From CAWAND01 sp963797485 (GTDB lineage: Bacteria; Chloroflexota; Anaerolineae; Anaerolineales; E44-bin32), in assembly GCA_963797485.1 (NCBI GenBank), contig CAWCPF010000003.1, forward strand, positions 124,001 through 188,000: DNA of 64,000 nucleotides. The letters are read 5' to 3'. The translations under genes were made by a program, and so were the position numbers. This document shows positions 54,334 through 62,060 of the stretch, in pieces. How positions within the stretch are numbered: position 1 is the stretch's first letter; the number at the start of each line of letters is the position of its first letter. Under the pieces are notes generated by a model. The model was not told the DNA's origin. It saw only the letters and a list, made by a program, of their open reading frames with translations, and did no database searches.

Positions 54334-56718
54334 TCAGGGAAAGCGGCGTCCCCAGTGTTCGGTGAACCTGTCCTGCGGTGTTTGCACGGGTGAGACCGGC
54401 ATGGGCGATGGCGGCCTGATGACGACCTCCCGGCGCCTGGGCTGCGCCAGCAGGGGTGCGTGAGGGTCGGCGCCGCGCGGCGGCAGGGTGCCTGGGGGCC
54501 CCCAGTAGCCGGCCCCGCCGAGAAGCCACGTGTCGAGCATCAGGCGGTCCACTCGCACGACCGACAAGAGCGTTTCGACGGCCCGCATGAACAGCTCGGT
54601 GTAGGCTTCGATGTCATAGGCTGTGGCCCCGTCCACCAAATCCCAGGCGCGGACCTTTTCCGGACCCGGCACCATCAAAAAGCGGAGCTGTTCGCCGGCG
54701 CTCAACGGGACGCCGGCGCGCAGCAGCTGGCCGACGGCGCGTGCGGCTGAGGTGCGGACGCGGAATTCCTCCGGTTCGCGCGACAGGCGCTGCTGCACGA
54801 TCAAAGCTTTGGAGGGGACTTGCCCGGCGCGCAGACGCTGGAGCTGGTCCGTGGCAAAGGCGACCGCCTGCGGCAAGCGCGCTCGAAAACCGGCCGCGTC
54901 CCGGCCCTCGGCCAGAATCTCAAGAATCCGCAGCTGGGTGTCTTTAATGTAGGCCGGCGTGTCATGGCGGCGGGCTTCGATCCCCCGGACTTTGAGCGAT
55001 CCATCCTGGAAGGCGCCGAAGTAGCGGTTGGCCACCGCCACGCGAGGTTCGGTGCGGGAGGGCAGGAAGGCCAGCCAACGGTAAACCCCCTCTAGCTCGA
55101 TGGGCAAGCCGGTGCGGTTGCGGATGACGTCCAGCAGGCCCTCGTAGTCCGGCCGGCTGCGCGCGCCGGGTTTGTGGATCCACAGCCCGTCGACGTACAG
55201 ATGCAGCACCCGGAAACCGCGCGCCTCGACCACCTCCTTGGCCTGTAGCAGGACCTCGCGGCCGTAAGCCGTCACGGCTTCGTGGGCCTCGATGCGGCCA
55301 AAGCGGGCATTCTTGTAACCGAGATAACCGAAGCAGGTCACCAGGAGCCACTTGTGGGCCGAGTAACGCCGGCGATAGACCTCGCGGCGCGGGTCGTCCT
55401 CGGGCAGGGCGCGCATCAGGGCTTTGTAACGGGCGCGCTTTTCAAGCAGGGGCGCCAGCGTCTCCGGCACCAGGCCCTGGCGGTGGCTGCAAACGGGGGT
55501 GCCCAGTTCGGGGACCGGGACGCCGGGACAGCACTCGGCCTTGACGGTTTCGGGAGACAGATTGAAGCGCACCATCAAGCTGGGGTACATGGCCGTGAAG
55601 TCCAGCTCGGCCACATGCTCGTGCAGCCCGGTGATGGGGGTGTAGACCAGGCCGCCCTTGTCGGCGGCGAACAGATCCAGGCCGGTCTTGAGGGATTCGG
55701 GCTGGCGTTTCTGCCAGGGGACGAGCACACCGCGCCGCATGGCGGTGGCGACCTGCATGGCGCTGATGCCGGTGCCGGTGGAGACGCGCGCCACGGTCTG
55801 GACCGGCAAACCGGTCAGGCGGGCGATTTCCAGGTTGCCGTCGAGGCCGTAATCATCGGCCAGGAAGGCATTCTGGCGGTCGATGTGCCAGCGGCCGAAC
55901 AGCGTGTGCTGCTCGTCACGGAAGATGACTTTGCCGTAGGAAAAGTACGAATGGGCGCGCTTGTGACCCACCGCCTGGCCTTGATCGCGGTTGAGCGGCA
56001 GGGGAATGCCGTAGTGGCGCGAGAGCTCGATCAGCCTCGGCAGGATGAAGGCATCACCGTAGGCGCTGACCAGCAAGTCGGGATCGTGCTGTTCCAGCAG
56101 ATGCCGCACCCCAAGCACGAGCTGCTGCCCTTGGCCCCGCTTGAAGACATAGCTTTGGCCGCCGACCTCGACCAGCAGATCGCTGCGGTAGCCGCGCGCC
56201 GGGTTGCGCAGCTCGCCATCCAGCCTCAGGGTCATGACCCGCAGCGGGGGCAGGCGGTACTCGGCTTCCCATGGGGAGTCGAGAGCCTCCACCGCCCGGA
56301 GCAAATGGTCCTGATGTTCCACCAGGCAGTAAGCCAGGGGAAAGATCCCGCGCGCCAGGACATAGCGCTGGGGGAGAGGGATGTCGGCGTCGTAATAGGT
56401 CAGCCCGGGGCGAAACTCGGCCACCTGGCGCTGCAGGCGCTGGAACTGGGCGGGAAAGCGCACCCCAACCTCGAGCACCTCGACCTGGCGGTCGAGAAAC
56501 AAATCGCGCCGCTCGGTGCGGCGCAGCTCGACCGGGGCGCGCTGGGTGCGCAGCATCTGGCAGACGTCATGCAGGTCCGGCTGCGGTCCGCGGGCATAAA
56601 AAGCGGGCGTGAAATGGTCGAGCAGGACATGGGCGCGCCCGTCGGCGTCCAGAAACCAAACCGCCATGCCATCCCCTTGCGGATAGGCGTCGAACAGCCA
56701 ACCGTAGAAGCTGGGCAT
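54334..56718 (-). CDS. Divergent family-B DNA polymerase (PolB2-like) with degenerate motifs
   Basis: A 794-residue family-B polymerase. The N-terminal domain YYDADIPLPQRYVLARGIFP and the palm motifs are recognisable. Motif A is ELDFTAMYPSLM (D373), motif B HKWLLVTCFGYLGY (K456, with the usual NSxYG changed to TCFGY), and motif C LHLYVDGLWI, where YxDTD is YVDGL: one catalytic aspartate (D510) is kept and the second is lost. The exonuclease motifs are not intact: Exo I DIE reads LDG or RLDGEL, and Exo II GYNxxxFD reads AYGDAFIL. The pattern suggests no proofreading and altered catalysis, as in PolB2-type enzymes. It follows a small gene by two bases. Confidence 0.88.
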   Translation of the reverse strand: MPSFYGWLFDAYPQGDGMAVWFLDADGRAHVLLDHFTPAFYARGPQPDLHDVCQMLRTQRAPVELRRTERRDLFLDRQVEVLEVGVRFPAQFQRLQRQVAEFRPGLTYYDADIPLPQRYVLARGIFPLAYCLVEHQDHLLRAVEALDSPWEAEYRLPPLRVMTLRLDGELRNPARGYRSDLLVEVGGQSYVFKRGQGQQLVLGVRHLLEQHDPDLLVSAYGDAFILPRLIELSRHYGIPLPLNRDQGQAVGHKRAHSYFSYGKVIFRDEQHTLFGRWHIDRQNAFLADDYGLDGNLEIARLTGLPVQTVARVSTGTGISAMQVATAMRRGVLVPWQKRQPESLKTGLDLFAADKGGLVYTPITGLHEHVAELDFTAMYPSLMVRFNLSPETVKAECCPGVPVPELGTPVCSHRQGLVPETLAPLLEKRARYKALMRALPEDDPRREVYRRRYSAHKWLLVTCFGYLGYKNARFGRIEAHEAVTAYGREVLLQAKEVVEARGFRVLHLYVDGLWIHKPGARSRPDYEGLLDVIRNRTGLPIELEGVYRWLAFLPSRTEPRVAVANRYFGAFQDGSLKVRGIEARRHDTPAYIKDTQLRILEILAEGRDAAGFRARLPQAVAFATDQLQRLRAGQVPSKALIVQQRLSREPEEFRVRTSAARAVGQLLRAGVPLSAGEQLRFLMVPGPEKVRAWDLVDGATAYDIEAYTELFMRAVETLLSVVRVDRLMLDTWLLGGAGYWGPPGTLPPRGADPHAPLLAQPRRREVVIRPPSPMPVSPVQTPQDRFTEHWGRRFP

Positions 56719-56720
56719 GT

Positions 56721-57035
56721 TCAGGCGCTCGGCCGGTCTCCGCCGGGGGCCGGCAGGCGCGCCGAGGTGCGCAGGCCGCTGTCCATTTCGAGGGCCTCGA
56801 GGCGGCGCCGCAGGTCGATCACCGCCTTGTGCTCTTCGACCAGCATGGCCAGCAGCATGACCTCGAACGGCAGCAGGTGCGAGGCATAGGCGGCGGCCGC
56901 CAGATGGTGCTTGGCGTCGGCCAGGAGCTCGTCCAGGGCGTGCTGGTCTTCCCGGCGCAGGGCGCGCCGAAATCGCGCCAGAGAACTTTGCTCCTGGAGA
57001 AAGGCCTGGGTGATGGAGGGTAAGGTGCGTCCCAT
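56721..57035 (-). CDS. Small helical protein in polymerase cassette
   Basis: A 104-residue predicted all-helical protein: LPSITQAFLQEQSSLARFRRALRREDQHALDELLADAKHHLAAAAYASHLLPFEVMLLAMLVEEHKAVIDLRRRLEALE in outline. No family is recognised. AGGAG before ATG 57035 decides the start over GTG 57059, which lies in the tandem repeat. The stop is two bases before the polymerase start, so the two are coupled. It could be an adaptor between the polymerase and the RadA-like protein. Confidence 0.7.
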   Translation of the reverse strand: MGRTLPSITQAFLQEQSSLARFRRALRREDQHALDELLADAKHHLAAAAYASHLLPFEVMLLAMLVEEHKAVIDLRRRLEALEMDSGLRTSARLPAPGGDRPSA

Positions 57036-57052
57036 AAGCAGCTCCTGGCTGT

Positions 57053-57094
57053 TAGCCACTAGCCACTAGCCACTAGCAGCTAGCAGCTAGCCAT
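57053..57094. repeat. Heptanucleotide tandem repeat
   Basis: Six successive 7-base units: TAGCCAC three times, TAGCAGC twice, and a final TAGCCAT. It lies between the RadA-like gene and the small helical gene, just ahead of the latter's ribosome binding site. Slippage could change spacing in this message. Confidence 0.85.
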
Positions 57095-57121
57095 GATGTT
57101 GTTGCATGATCGCCCGGCCCA

Positions 57122-57727
57122 TCAAGCGAACAGCCGAGGCTGGAGCGGTGGTTGGGTCTCCGGTGGGCGCAGCAGCCAGGCGCCGTCGGCGGCCGCCTGC
57201 AGCTGGTCGAGCAGCGACCAGCGTTCTTTGACCAGGCTGCGGGGTTCCTGCGCCCCGATGATCACCGGCCCGGCGGCGGCCAAGCGCTTGAGATGCGCCA
57301 GGGTCGTTGACAGCAGGCGCTCGCTGTCGCGCAAGGGAACGCTTTCGTCGTAAAAAGTGGCCAGAAAATCCAGGCTGAACAGCGGCTCCGGCTCGGGCAG
57401 GGCGTTTTCGATCAACTCGGCCAACTGGAAGCAGGTGAAGGCGCGTGACAGGCGGATGCGGCCCATCACCGCCGGAAGATTGGGTGCCAGCCGGCGGGCC
57501 AGCCGGGCCACAAAGTAACCGTCGAAGCTGTTGCCGCCGTCAAAAACCCGTACGCTCAGGCCGCGGGCGGCCAGCATGGTCAGAGCCCCCAGCAGGGTGC
57601 GGGTGGGTGTGGTGGACCCCCAGAGCAAGGTCAGCCGGGGCTGGGACATGGACTCCAGCAGGACCGGATCCATGGTGGGGATCGGCAGATCGGAGGACGC
57701 CCGCCGCGTGAGCGCTTGGTGGAGCAT
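57122..57727 (-). CDS. RecA/RadA-like protein with degenerate Walker A
   Basis: A 201-residue protein with a RecA-fold layout: LTLLWGSTTPTRTLLGALTMLAARG is the Walker A region, where GxxxxGKT is replaced by GSTTPTRT; then RVFDGGNSFDGYFVARLARR, RIRLSRAFTCFQLAELIE (like the RadA RA-N-DHQ helix) and LFSLDFLATFYDESVPLRDSERLLSTTLAHLKRLAAAGPVIIGAQE, which is Walker B and downstream strand. It is likely a RadA paralog with poor ATP hydrolysis. The gene opens the cassette that ends in the family-B polymerase and is preceded by a LexA-like box. Confidence 0.72.
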   Translation of the reverse strand: MLHQALTRRASSDLPIPTMDPVLLESMSQPRLTLLWGSTTPTRTLLGALTMLAARGLSVRVFDGGNSFDGYFVARLARRLAPNLPAVMGRIRLSRAFTCFQLAELIENALPEPEPLFSLDFLATFYDESVPLRDSERLLSTTLAHLKRLAAAGPVIIGAQEPRSLVKERWSLLDQLQAAADGAWLLRPPETQPPLQPRLFA

Positions 57728-57749
57728 GACAGCCTCTCAGTCCAAACCA

Positions 57750-57769
57750 GAACATATGTGCTAATAGTA
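57750..57769 (-). promoter_or_regulatory. LexA-like box and -10 of the RadA-like/polymerase cassette
   Basis: GAACATATGTGC at 57750-57761 (plus strand) matches the GAAC-N4-GTTC SOS box of Gram-positive-type LexA with one substitution. On the minus strand TACTAT (57769-57764) is a possible -10, so the box would overlap the transcription start. It is 23 bases before ATG 57727. Confidence 0.45.
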
Positions 57770-57821
57770 TGGCCGTAAAGTGTGGATGAGGCAATCCCAC
57801 CCAGGGTTGATTTAAAGACAT

Positions 57822-57851
57822 CCGCCAATCACCCGCGCGGGTGATTGGCGG
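57822..57851. terminator. Perfect 30-base palindrome
   Basis: Arms CCGCCAATCACCCGC and GCGGGTGATTGGCGG abut with no loop, forming a long inverted repeat. It lies between the stop of the membrane gene (57887) and the promoter of the cassette, so it probably ends the membrane gene's transcript; only a weak ATGTCTTTAAAT follows on the minus strand. Confidence 0.6.
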
Positions 57852-57886
57852 CGGAAGGCGGGCCGAACCAAGCTCGAAGGTTAAGC

Positions 57887-58510
57887 TCAGACGCCGCCGA
57901 TGCCGATGGCCAGCAGGCCATCCAGGACGGCCAGGCCGACCAGGCCAAGCCGGCAGCTGCCCGCAAAGAACGTCAGGCCGGCGGCGAACAGCGCCCCCAG
58001 GCGGGCAGACCACAGGCCGAGCGAGCCGATGGGGGCGACGCCAAAAACCAGGCCCAGCCCGCCCAGCGAGGCGACCAGCACCACCCCCCAGCCGCCGAAT
58101 TCCGGGCCCAGGCGGGTATCCCAGTAGCGAGCCAGACGCCAGAGGGCCAGGATCGCCGCCGCGCTCAGCCCGATGCCGAGGATCACGCTCACCATCTGAA
58201 AAACACCGAGCCACAGCCCGGCTCCAACCAGCACCGTGGTCAGAGCCAGCAGCCGCAAGGGGGTTTGAAAAGACCCCGCGGCGAAGGCCACCAGCAGGGC
58301 CAGCACGATGGCCACCAACGCCACGACGGGGCCGATGGAGAAGCCGCCCAGGATCGATATGGCGTTCAGGCTCGAAACGAGTGCGATGCCCGCCATGCCA
58401 AAGGTCCGGCCACGTCGATCGGTGGAGCCACGGACAAGCAGGTACAGCGCACCGGCGGCCACGGCCGCCAAGCAGTAAAACAGCAGTGTCAGGGGCGAGA
58501 GGCTGGACAT
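57887..58510 (-). CDS. Polytopic membrane protein, uncharacterised
   Basis: A 207-residue protein from ATG 58510 with about seven hydrophobic segments (SPLTLLFYCLAAVAAGALYLLV, TFGMAGIALVSSLNAISILG, VVALVAIVLALLVAFAAG, LLALTTVLVGAGLWLGVF, VVLVASLGGLGLVFGV and FFAGSCRLGLVGLAVLDGLLAIG). No family is recognised. The longer frame to 58579 overlaps plsC. An operator-like palindrome lies just upstream of the ATG. Confidence 0.6.
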   Translation of the reverse strand: MSSLSPLTLLFYCLAAVAAGALYLLVRGSTDRRGRTFGMAGIALVSSLNAISILGGFSIGPVVALVAIVLALLVAFAAGSFQTPLRLLALTTVLVGAGLWLGVFQMVSVILGIGLSAAAILALWRLARYWDTRLGPEFGGWGVVLVASLGGLGLVFGVAPIGSLGLWSARLGALFAAGLTFFAGSCRLGLVGLAVLDGLLAIGIGGV

Positions 58511-58524
58511 GCAGGCTCGTGGTT

Positions 58525-58540
58525 TGTGCGGAGTTTCACA
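58525..58540. promoter_or_regulatory. TGTGC-N6-TCACA operator-like site
   Basis: TGTGCGGAGTTTCACA has one mismatch to TGTGA-N6-TCACA. It begins 15 bases upstream of ATG 58510 and overlaps the end of plsC. Confidence 0.35.
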
Positions 58541-59255
58541 AAACGACCTTATCCGATGGCTCAAGCAAAGTTGGCCCATCGGCGTTGAGCGTGCCGTAGC
58601 CCGCGGCGATCAGGGCCTGGGTTCTAGGGTGATCGGCGTACACGCCCCGGTACTCGGGCGGGAGCATGGCGGCGATAGAGCACATGATCTCGTCGGTGTT
58701 GCGGCGCAGGGCTTGATTGCGCCCCTCCTCGGGCAAGGGCGGGAGACGCAAAGGGGGCCCAAAGCGGGCCGTCATCAAGGGCCGCCGCAGGCGCAGCCAG
58801 CTGTCGAAGGGGCGTTCCGTTCCATCGATGGCCACAGGGACGACCGGGACCCTGGCTTCGTCGGCCAGGTAGGCCACGCCCGTCTTGGCGCGAATCAGAC
58901 TGTGGTGCCGGCTGCGCGTGCCCTCCGGCGCCATGCCGAATGACTTCCCCGACTTGAGAGCCTCGACGGCGAAGTTCAGGGCATGCCGGTCAACTTGGCC
59001 GCGCTGGATGAACACGGCCCCGCCGGCGCGCAGAAGGGAGCCAAAGATCAACTGGCGTTCGTACTTCTCGGCGGCCCAGCCCACCAGCGGGGGGCCGCCA
59101 ACCGCGGAATAGATGAAAGGGATGTCCAGGGTCCCAAGGTGGTTGGCGGCCAGGATGTAGGGGGGATCGGGTACGTGCTCGAGGCCCTCAATATGACGGC
59201 GGGTCAAGAGCCACAAGCCCAGTCTGAAGAACGCGAGGAGCAGATTGGCGAGCAC
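58536..59255 (-). CDS. plsC: 1-acyl-sn-glycerol-3-phosphate acyltransferase (PlsC-like)
   Basis: A 239-residue acyltransferase with the HX4D motif in AANHLGTLDIPFIY and the glycerophosphate-binding APEGTRSR motif; IPVVPVAIDGTE-like VPVVPVAIDGTERPF follows. The N-terminal hydrophobic helix NLLLAFFRLGLWLLT should anchor it to the membrane. It adds the second acyl chain to form phosphatidic acid. It is the only clear lipid gene in the window. Confidence 0.88.
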   Translation of the reverse strand: MLANLLLAFFRLGLWLLTRRHIEGLEHVPDPPYILAANHLGTLDIPFIYSAVGGPPLVGWAAEKYERQLIFGSLLRAGGAVFIQRGQVDRHALNFAVEALKSGKSFGMAPEGTRSRHHSLIRAKTGVAYLADEARVPVVPVAIDGTERPFDSWLRLRRPLMTARFGPPLRLPPLPEEGRNQALRRNTDEIMCSIAAMLPPEYRGVYADHPRTQALIAAGYGTLNADGPTLLEPSDKVVL

Positions 59256-59289
59256 GATGAGGAGGGCCTCCGCGTCGGTTGAACGTTGA

Positions 59290-59318
59290 TTGTAGATGGG
59301 CCGAGCCGATGTTACAAT
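59290..59318 (+). promoter_or_regulatory. Promoter of the GNAT/unknown gene pair
   Basis: TTGTAG (59290-59295), 17-base spacer, TACAAT (59313-59318). The leader is about 20 bases and contains GAGGTG before ATG 59346. Confidence 0.5.
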
Positions 59319-59345
59319 CCGCTAAACCCACCGATCGAGGTGCAT

Positions 59346-60479
59346 ATGATCCAAGTCGAGCAGATCGACACCCGGGTGAAGGGCCAGGCCCGGGAGTTCC
59401 TCAATCTGCCTTTCGAACTCTATCGTAACCAACCCCTGTGGGTGCCGCCGATCCGGATCGATGCTGCCACTCAAATCAATCGAGACAAACACCCTTACTA
59501 CGAACATTCAGACGCTGACTTCTTCGTGGCCCGCAAAGACGGCCGGGTGGTTGGCCGGATCACCGCCATGGAGAACAAGCCCTTCAACCAATTCCACGGA
59601 ACCAAGACGGCATCCTTTTATCTGTTTGAATGCATCGAGGATTTTGAAGTCGCCCAGGCCTTGTTCGATGCGGCCTACGCGTGGGCCCGGGCGCGCGGAC
59701 TGACCGAGATTATCGGCCCCAAAGGATTCGGCGCGCTGGATGGCTACGGCATGCTGATCGAGGGTTTCGAATTCCGGCCGGCGATGACCATGATGAACTA
59801 CAACCCGCCCTACTATCCGGCCTTCGCCGACAAGCTGGGCTTTGAGAAGAAGGTCGATTTTATCTCCTGCTACATCAATCCGAACTCATTCCACATGCCG
59901 GACCGAATCCACACCATTGCCGCCAGGGCAGCCAAGCGCAGTGGTCTTGAGGTCCGCCGCTTCAAGAACAAGCGCCAGTTGGTGCAGTGGGCCGACCGGA
60001 TTGGCCGGGCCTACAACCAGTCGTTCGTCAACAACTGGGAGTACTACCCATTGTCGGAGGCTGAGATCAAATTCCTGACCGACAACTTGATGATGGTGGC
60101 CGATCCGAAGCTGATCAAGATTATCACCCACGGCGATGATGTCGTGGGTTTTTTGTTTGGCTTTCCGGACCTGTCCGCCGCCATTCAACGCAACGGCGGA
60201 CGACTGTTTCCCCTGGGTCTCATCGACCTGCTGTTAGAATTTCGTAGAACCGAATGGATCGCGCTCAACGGGGTCGGTATTCTCCCCGAGTTTCAAGGCC
60301 GTGGCGGAAACGCCTTGATGTACTCCGAGATGGAGAAGACCATCCATGAGTACGGGTTCAAGCATGCCGACCTCACTCAGGTGGCCGAATCGGCCGTTCA
60401 GATGCGGCGAGATCTGATCACGGTCGGCAGCGTTCCGTGGAAGAACCATCGTGTGTACAAGCGACAGGTTCCCAACTGA
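59346..60479 (+). CDS. GNAT-family N-acetyltransferase-like protein
   Basis: A 377-residue protein. The middle and end show a GNAT-type fold: FFVARKDGRVVGRITAMENKPFNQFHGTKTASFYLFECIEDFEVAQALFDAAYAWARARGLTEIIGPKGF and WIALNGVGILPEFQGRGGNALMYSEMEKTIHEYGFKHADLTQV, with the acyl-CoA P-loop QGRGGN. It resembles conserved bacterial proteins annotated only as acetyltransferases. It precedes the 491-residue unknown protein on the same strand. Confidence 0.75.
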   Translation: MIQVEQIDTRVKGQAREFLNLPFELYRNQPLWVPPIRIDAATQINRDKHPYYEHSDADFFVARKDGRVVGRITAMENKPFNQFHGTKTASFYLFECIEDFEVAQALFDAAYAWARARGLTEIIGPKGFGALDGYGMLIEGFEFRPAMTMMNYNPPYYPAFADKLGFEKKVDFISCYINPNSFHMPDRIHTIAARAAKRSGLEVRRFKNKRQLVQWADRIGRAYNQSFVNNWEYYPLSEAEIKFLTDNLMMVADPKLIKIITHGDDVVGFLFGFPDLSAAIQRNGGRLFPLGLIDLLLEFRRTEWIALNGVGILPEFQGRGGNALMYSEMEKTIHEYGFKHADLTQVAESAVQMRRDLITVGSVPWKNHRVYKRQVPN

Positions 60480-60548
60480 AGTTCGGAGAACGCGATAGCA
60501 TGTCAGGGCCGGTAGAGGCCCCAGGACTGAAGCGAGGAGAAGCAATTC

Positions 60549-62024
60549 ATGGGTGTTAGCGTCGAACGTGCGGCCAAGCCAGCCCACAGCTGGCTGAAGA
60601 AGATCCGGGTGGCCTTCGTTCCCGGGCCAATGTCAGCCTTGCTAGAGGATGTGGCTTCGCGCTTGATGGAGAGTTTTGAAGCCCACGGGCACTTCATCCA
60701 GGACGTCCCCGACAACGACACCGACGTGCTGCTCACCACCGCGCGCTACGGGGAGCCCCTGGGCTGGAGAGACGCCATGCTCTTCTCGGCCCGGCGGAAA
60801 TTCAACCTCGATCATTCGCCCACCATTTACACGCTCATTCACGTGAAGCGTGAAGAGCTCGACCGCACGCTGGACCACTTTGTCAGCGTATTGAAGAAGA
60901 CGCCCCCTGACCCGGAGGATTACAAGTTCCCGGGGCTGGCGCCAGACGCCTACCGCGTGCTGGTTGAACAAGGATTGCGCGGCGGACCGATTATGTCTCT
61001 CGAACGGTTGCTCCAGGCCCAGTCCAAGAGCATCCGCATCATCCTGGTGGTTGGCGACGAGGCCCCTGAAGAGGCCTTTCATTTTGACCTGGTCGGCGCG
61101 CATCCGCGCAGCCTGGCCGAAGACACCGACGACTTCTATTCCGACATCGTGATGCGCATCACCACCTCGGAGAGCACCAGCGAGGTGACGACCCATAAGA
61201 TCATGCCGCCGCCCATCCTCCGCCAGGAATGGGATGCACTGGACACGGTGTCCAACATGCGCACTGCCGCGCTCGAGCTCGACAAACGGGGCTTTTTCAC
61301 GGTCATGGTTCGAATCGGGGACCTGGTCCAGGTCCCGGCGGTGGCCAACTCGGTCGCCAGCCAATACAGCGAGGGCTGCTTTGCGACCTGGGAGCCAGAG
61401 CTCCGGGCGCTGATCGCGACCGTGACCGGCAGCGCCCGGCCGGTGGACAAGGGCAACATCACCGAAGATGATCTGGCGGTGATCATAGGATTGCAGCCAG
61501 ACGGCAGCGGGGCGCACGTCCGTCACGTCGAAGGCAAACGCAATGACCCTCCGTCATCGGAGTCAGTCGAAATGATGGACATGGACCGCGTGCTGCCGAC
61601 GATCGCGCTTAATGGGGCCTGGGGGGTGACCGACGAGGTCCCGGTCGTGCGTTCAAAGCTTCACGGCCACCGAGCCATCGGGGCCTTTGACCCCCGGGCC
61701 GTCGAGTACGCGCCCCTCGACCCCCCTTACTATCACTACCTGGTGTCGTGTGCCACCGCCGCCCAGGCGCAGGGAATCAAGGAGGCCTTCAGCCGCGCGG
61801 AGGCGCTGAATAATCCGGATGACCCCCGCAAGCTGGTGTTCACCGTCCTGCCGGGGCACGGGTGCATGATCGCTGAGAAGTGGGTGGAGGGAAAAGCACC
61901 CTTCCAGATCATCTGGGAGGCCATGGATGCCGGCCAACTGCAGGTGATCAACAAGATCCCTCAGGGCCCCATGAGTTACCGGTCACAGCCGGACGGGCAC
62001 ATGCTGCTCGAGTCGGAAGACTGA
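60549..62024 (+). CDS. Conserved protein of unknown function
   Basis: A 491-residue soluble protein that I do not recognise. It has no signal peptide or membrane segment. Conspicuous segments are VAFVPGPMSALLEDVASRLMESFEAHGHFIQDVPDNDTDVLLTTARYGEPLGWRDAMLFSARRKF, RIGDLVQVPAVANSVASQYSEGCFATWEP and KLVFTVLPGHGCMIAEKWVEG. AGGAG precedes ATG 60549, 69 bases after the GNAT stop. It may act on a nucleotide- or sugar-like ligand, but this is a guess. Confidence 0.7.
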   Translation: MGVSVERAAKPAHSWLKKIRVAFVPGPMSALLEDVASRLMESFEAHGHFIQDVPDNDTDVLLTTARYGEPLGWRDAMLFSARRKFNLDHSPTIYTLIHVKREELDRTLDHFVSVLKKTPPDPEDYKFPGLAPDAYRVLVEQGLRGGPIMSLERLLQAQSKSIRIILVVGDEAPEEAFHFDLVGAHPRSLAEDTDDFYSDIVMRITTSESTSEVTTHKIMPPPILRQEWDALDTVSNMRTAALELDKRGFFTVMVRIGDLVQVPAVANSVASQYSEGCFATWEPELRALIATVTGSARPVDKGNITEDDLAVIIGLQPDGSGAHVRHVEGKRNDPPSSESVEMMDMDRVLPTIALNGAWGVTDEVPVVRSKLHGHRAIGAFDPRAVEYAPLDPPYYHYLVSCATAAQAQGIKEAFSRAEALNNPDDPRKLVFTVLPGHGCMIAEKWVEGKAPFQIIWEAMDAGQLQVINKIPQGPMSYRSQPDGHMLLESED

Positions 62025-62060
62025 GGTCGCGGCGGCGCAGCCGGCCGGAGACGGATCCCA

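Noticed and set aside
60835..60850. Second parS-like site (TCATTCACGTGAAGCG)
   Set aside because: It has the TTCACGTGAA core but four mismatches to the 16-base consensus and lies inside a coding sequence.
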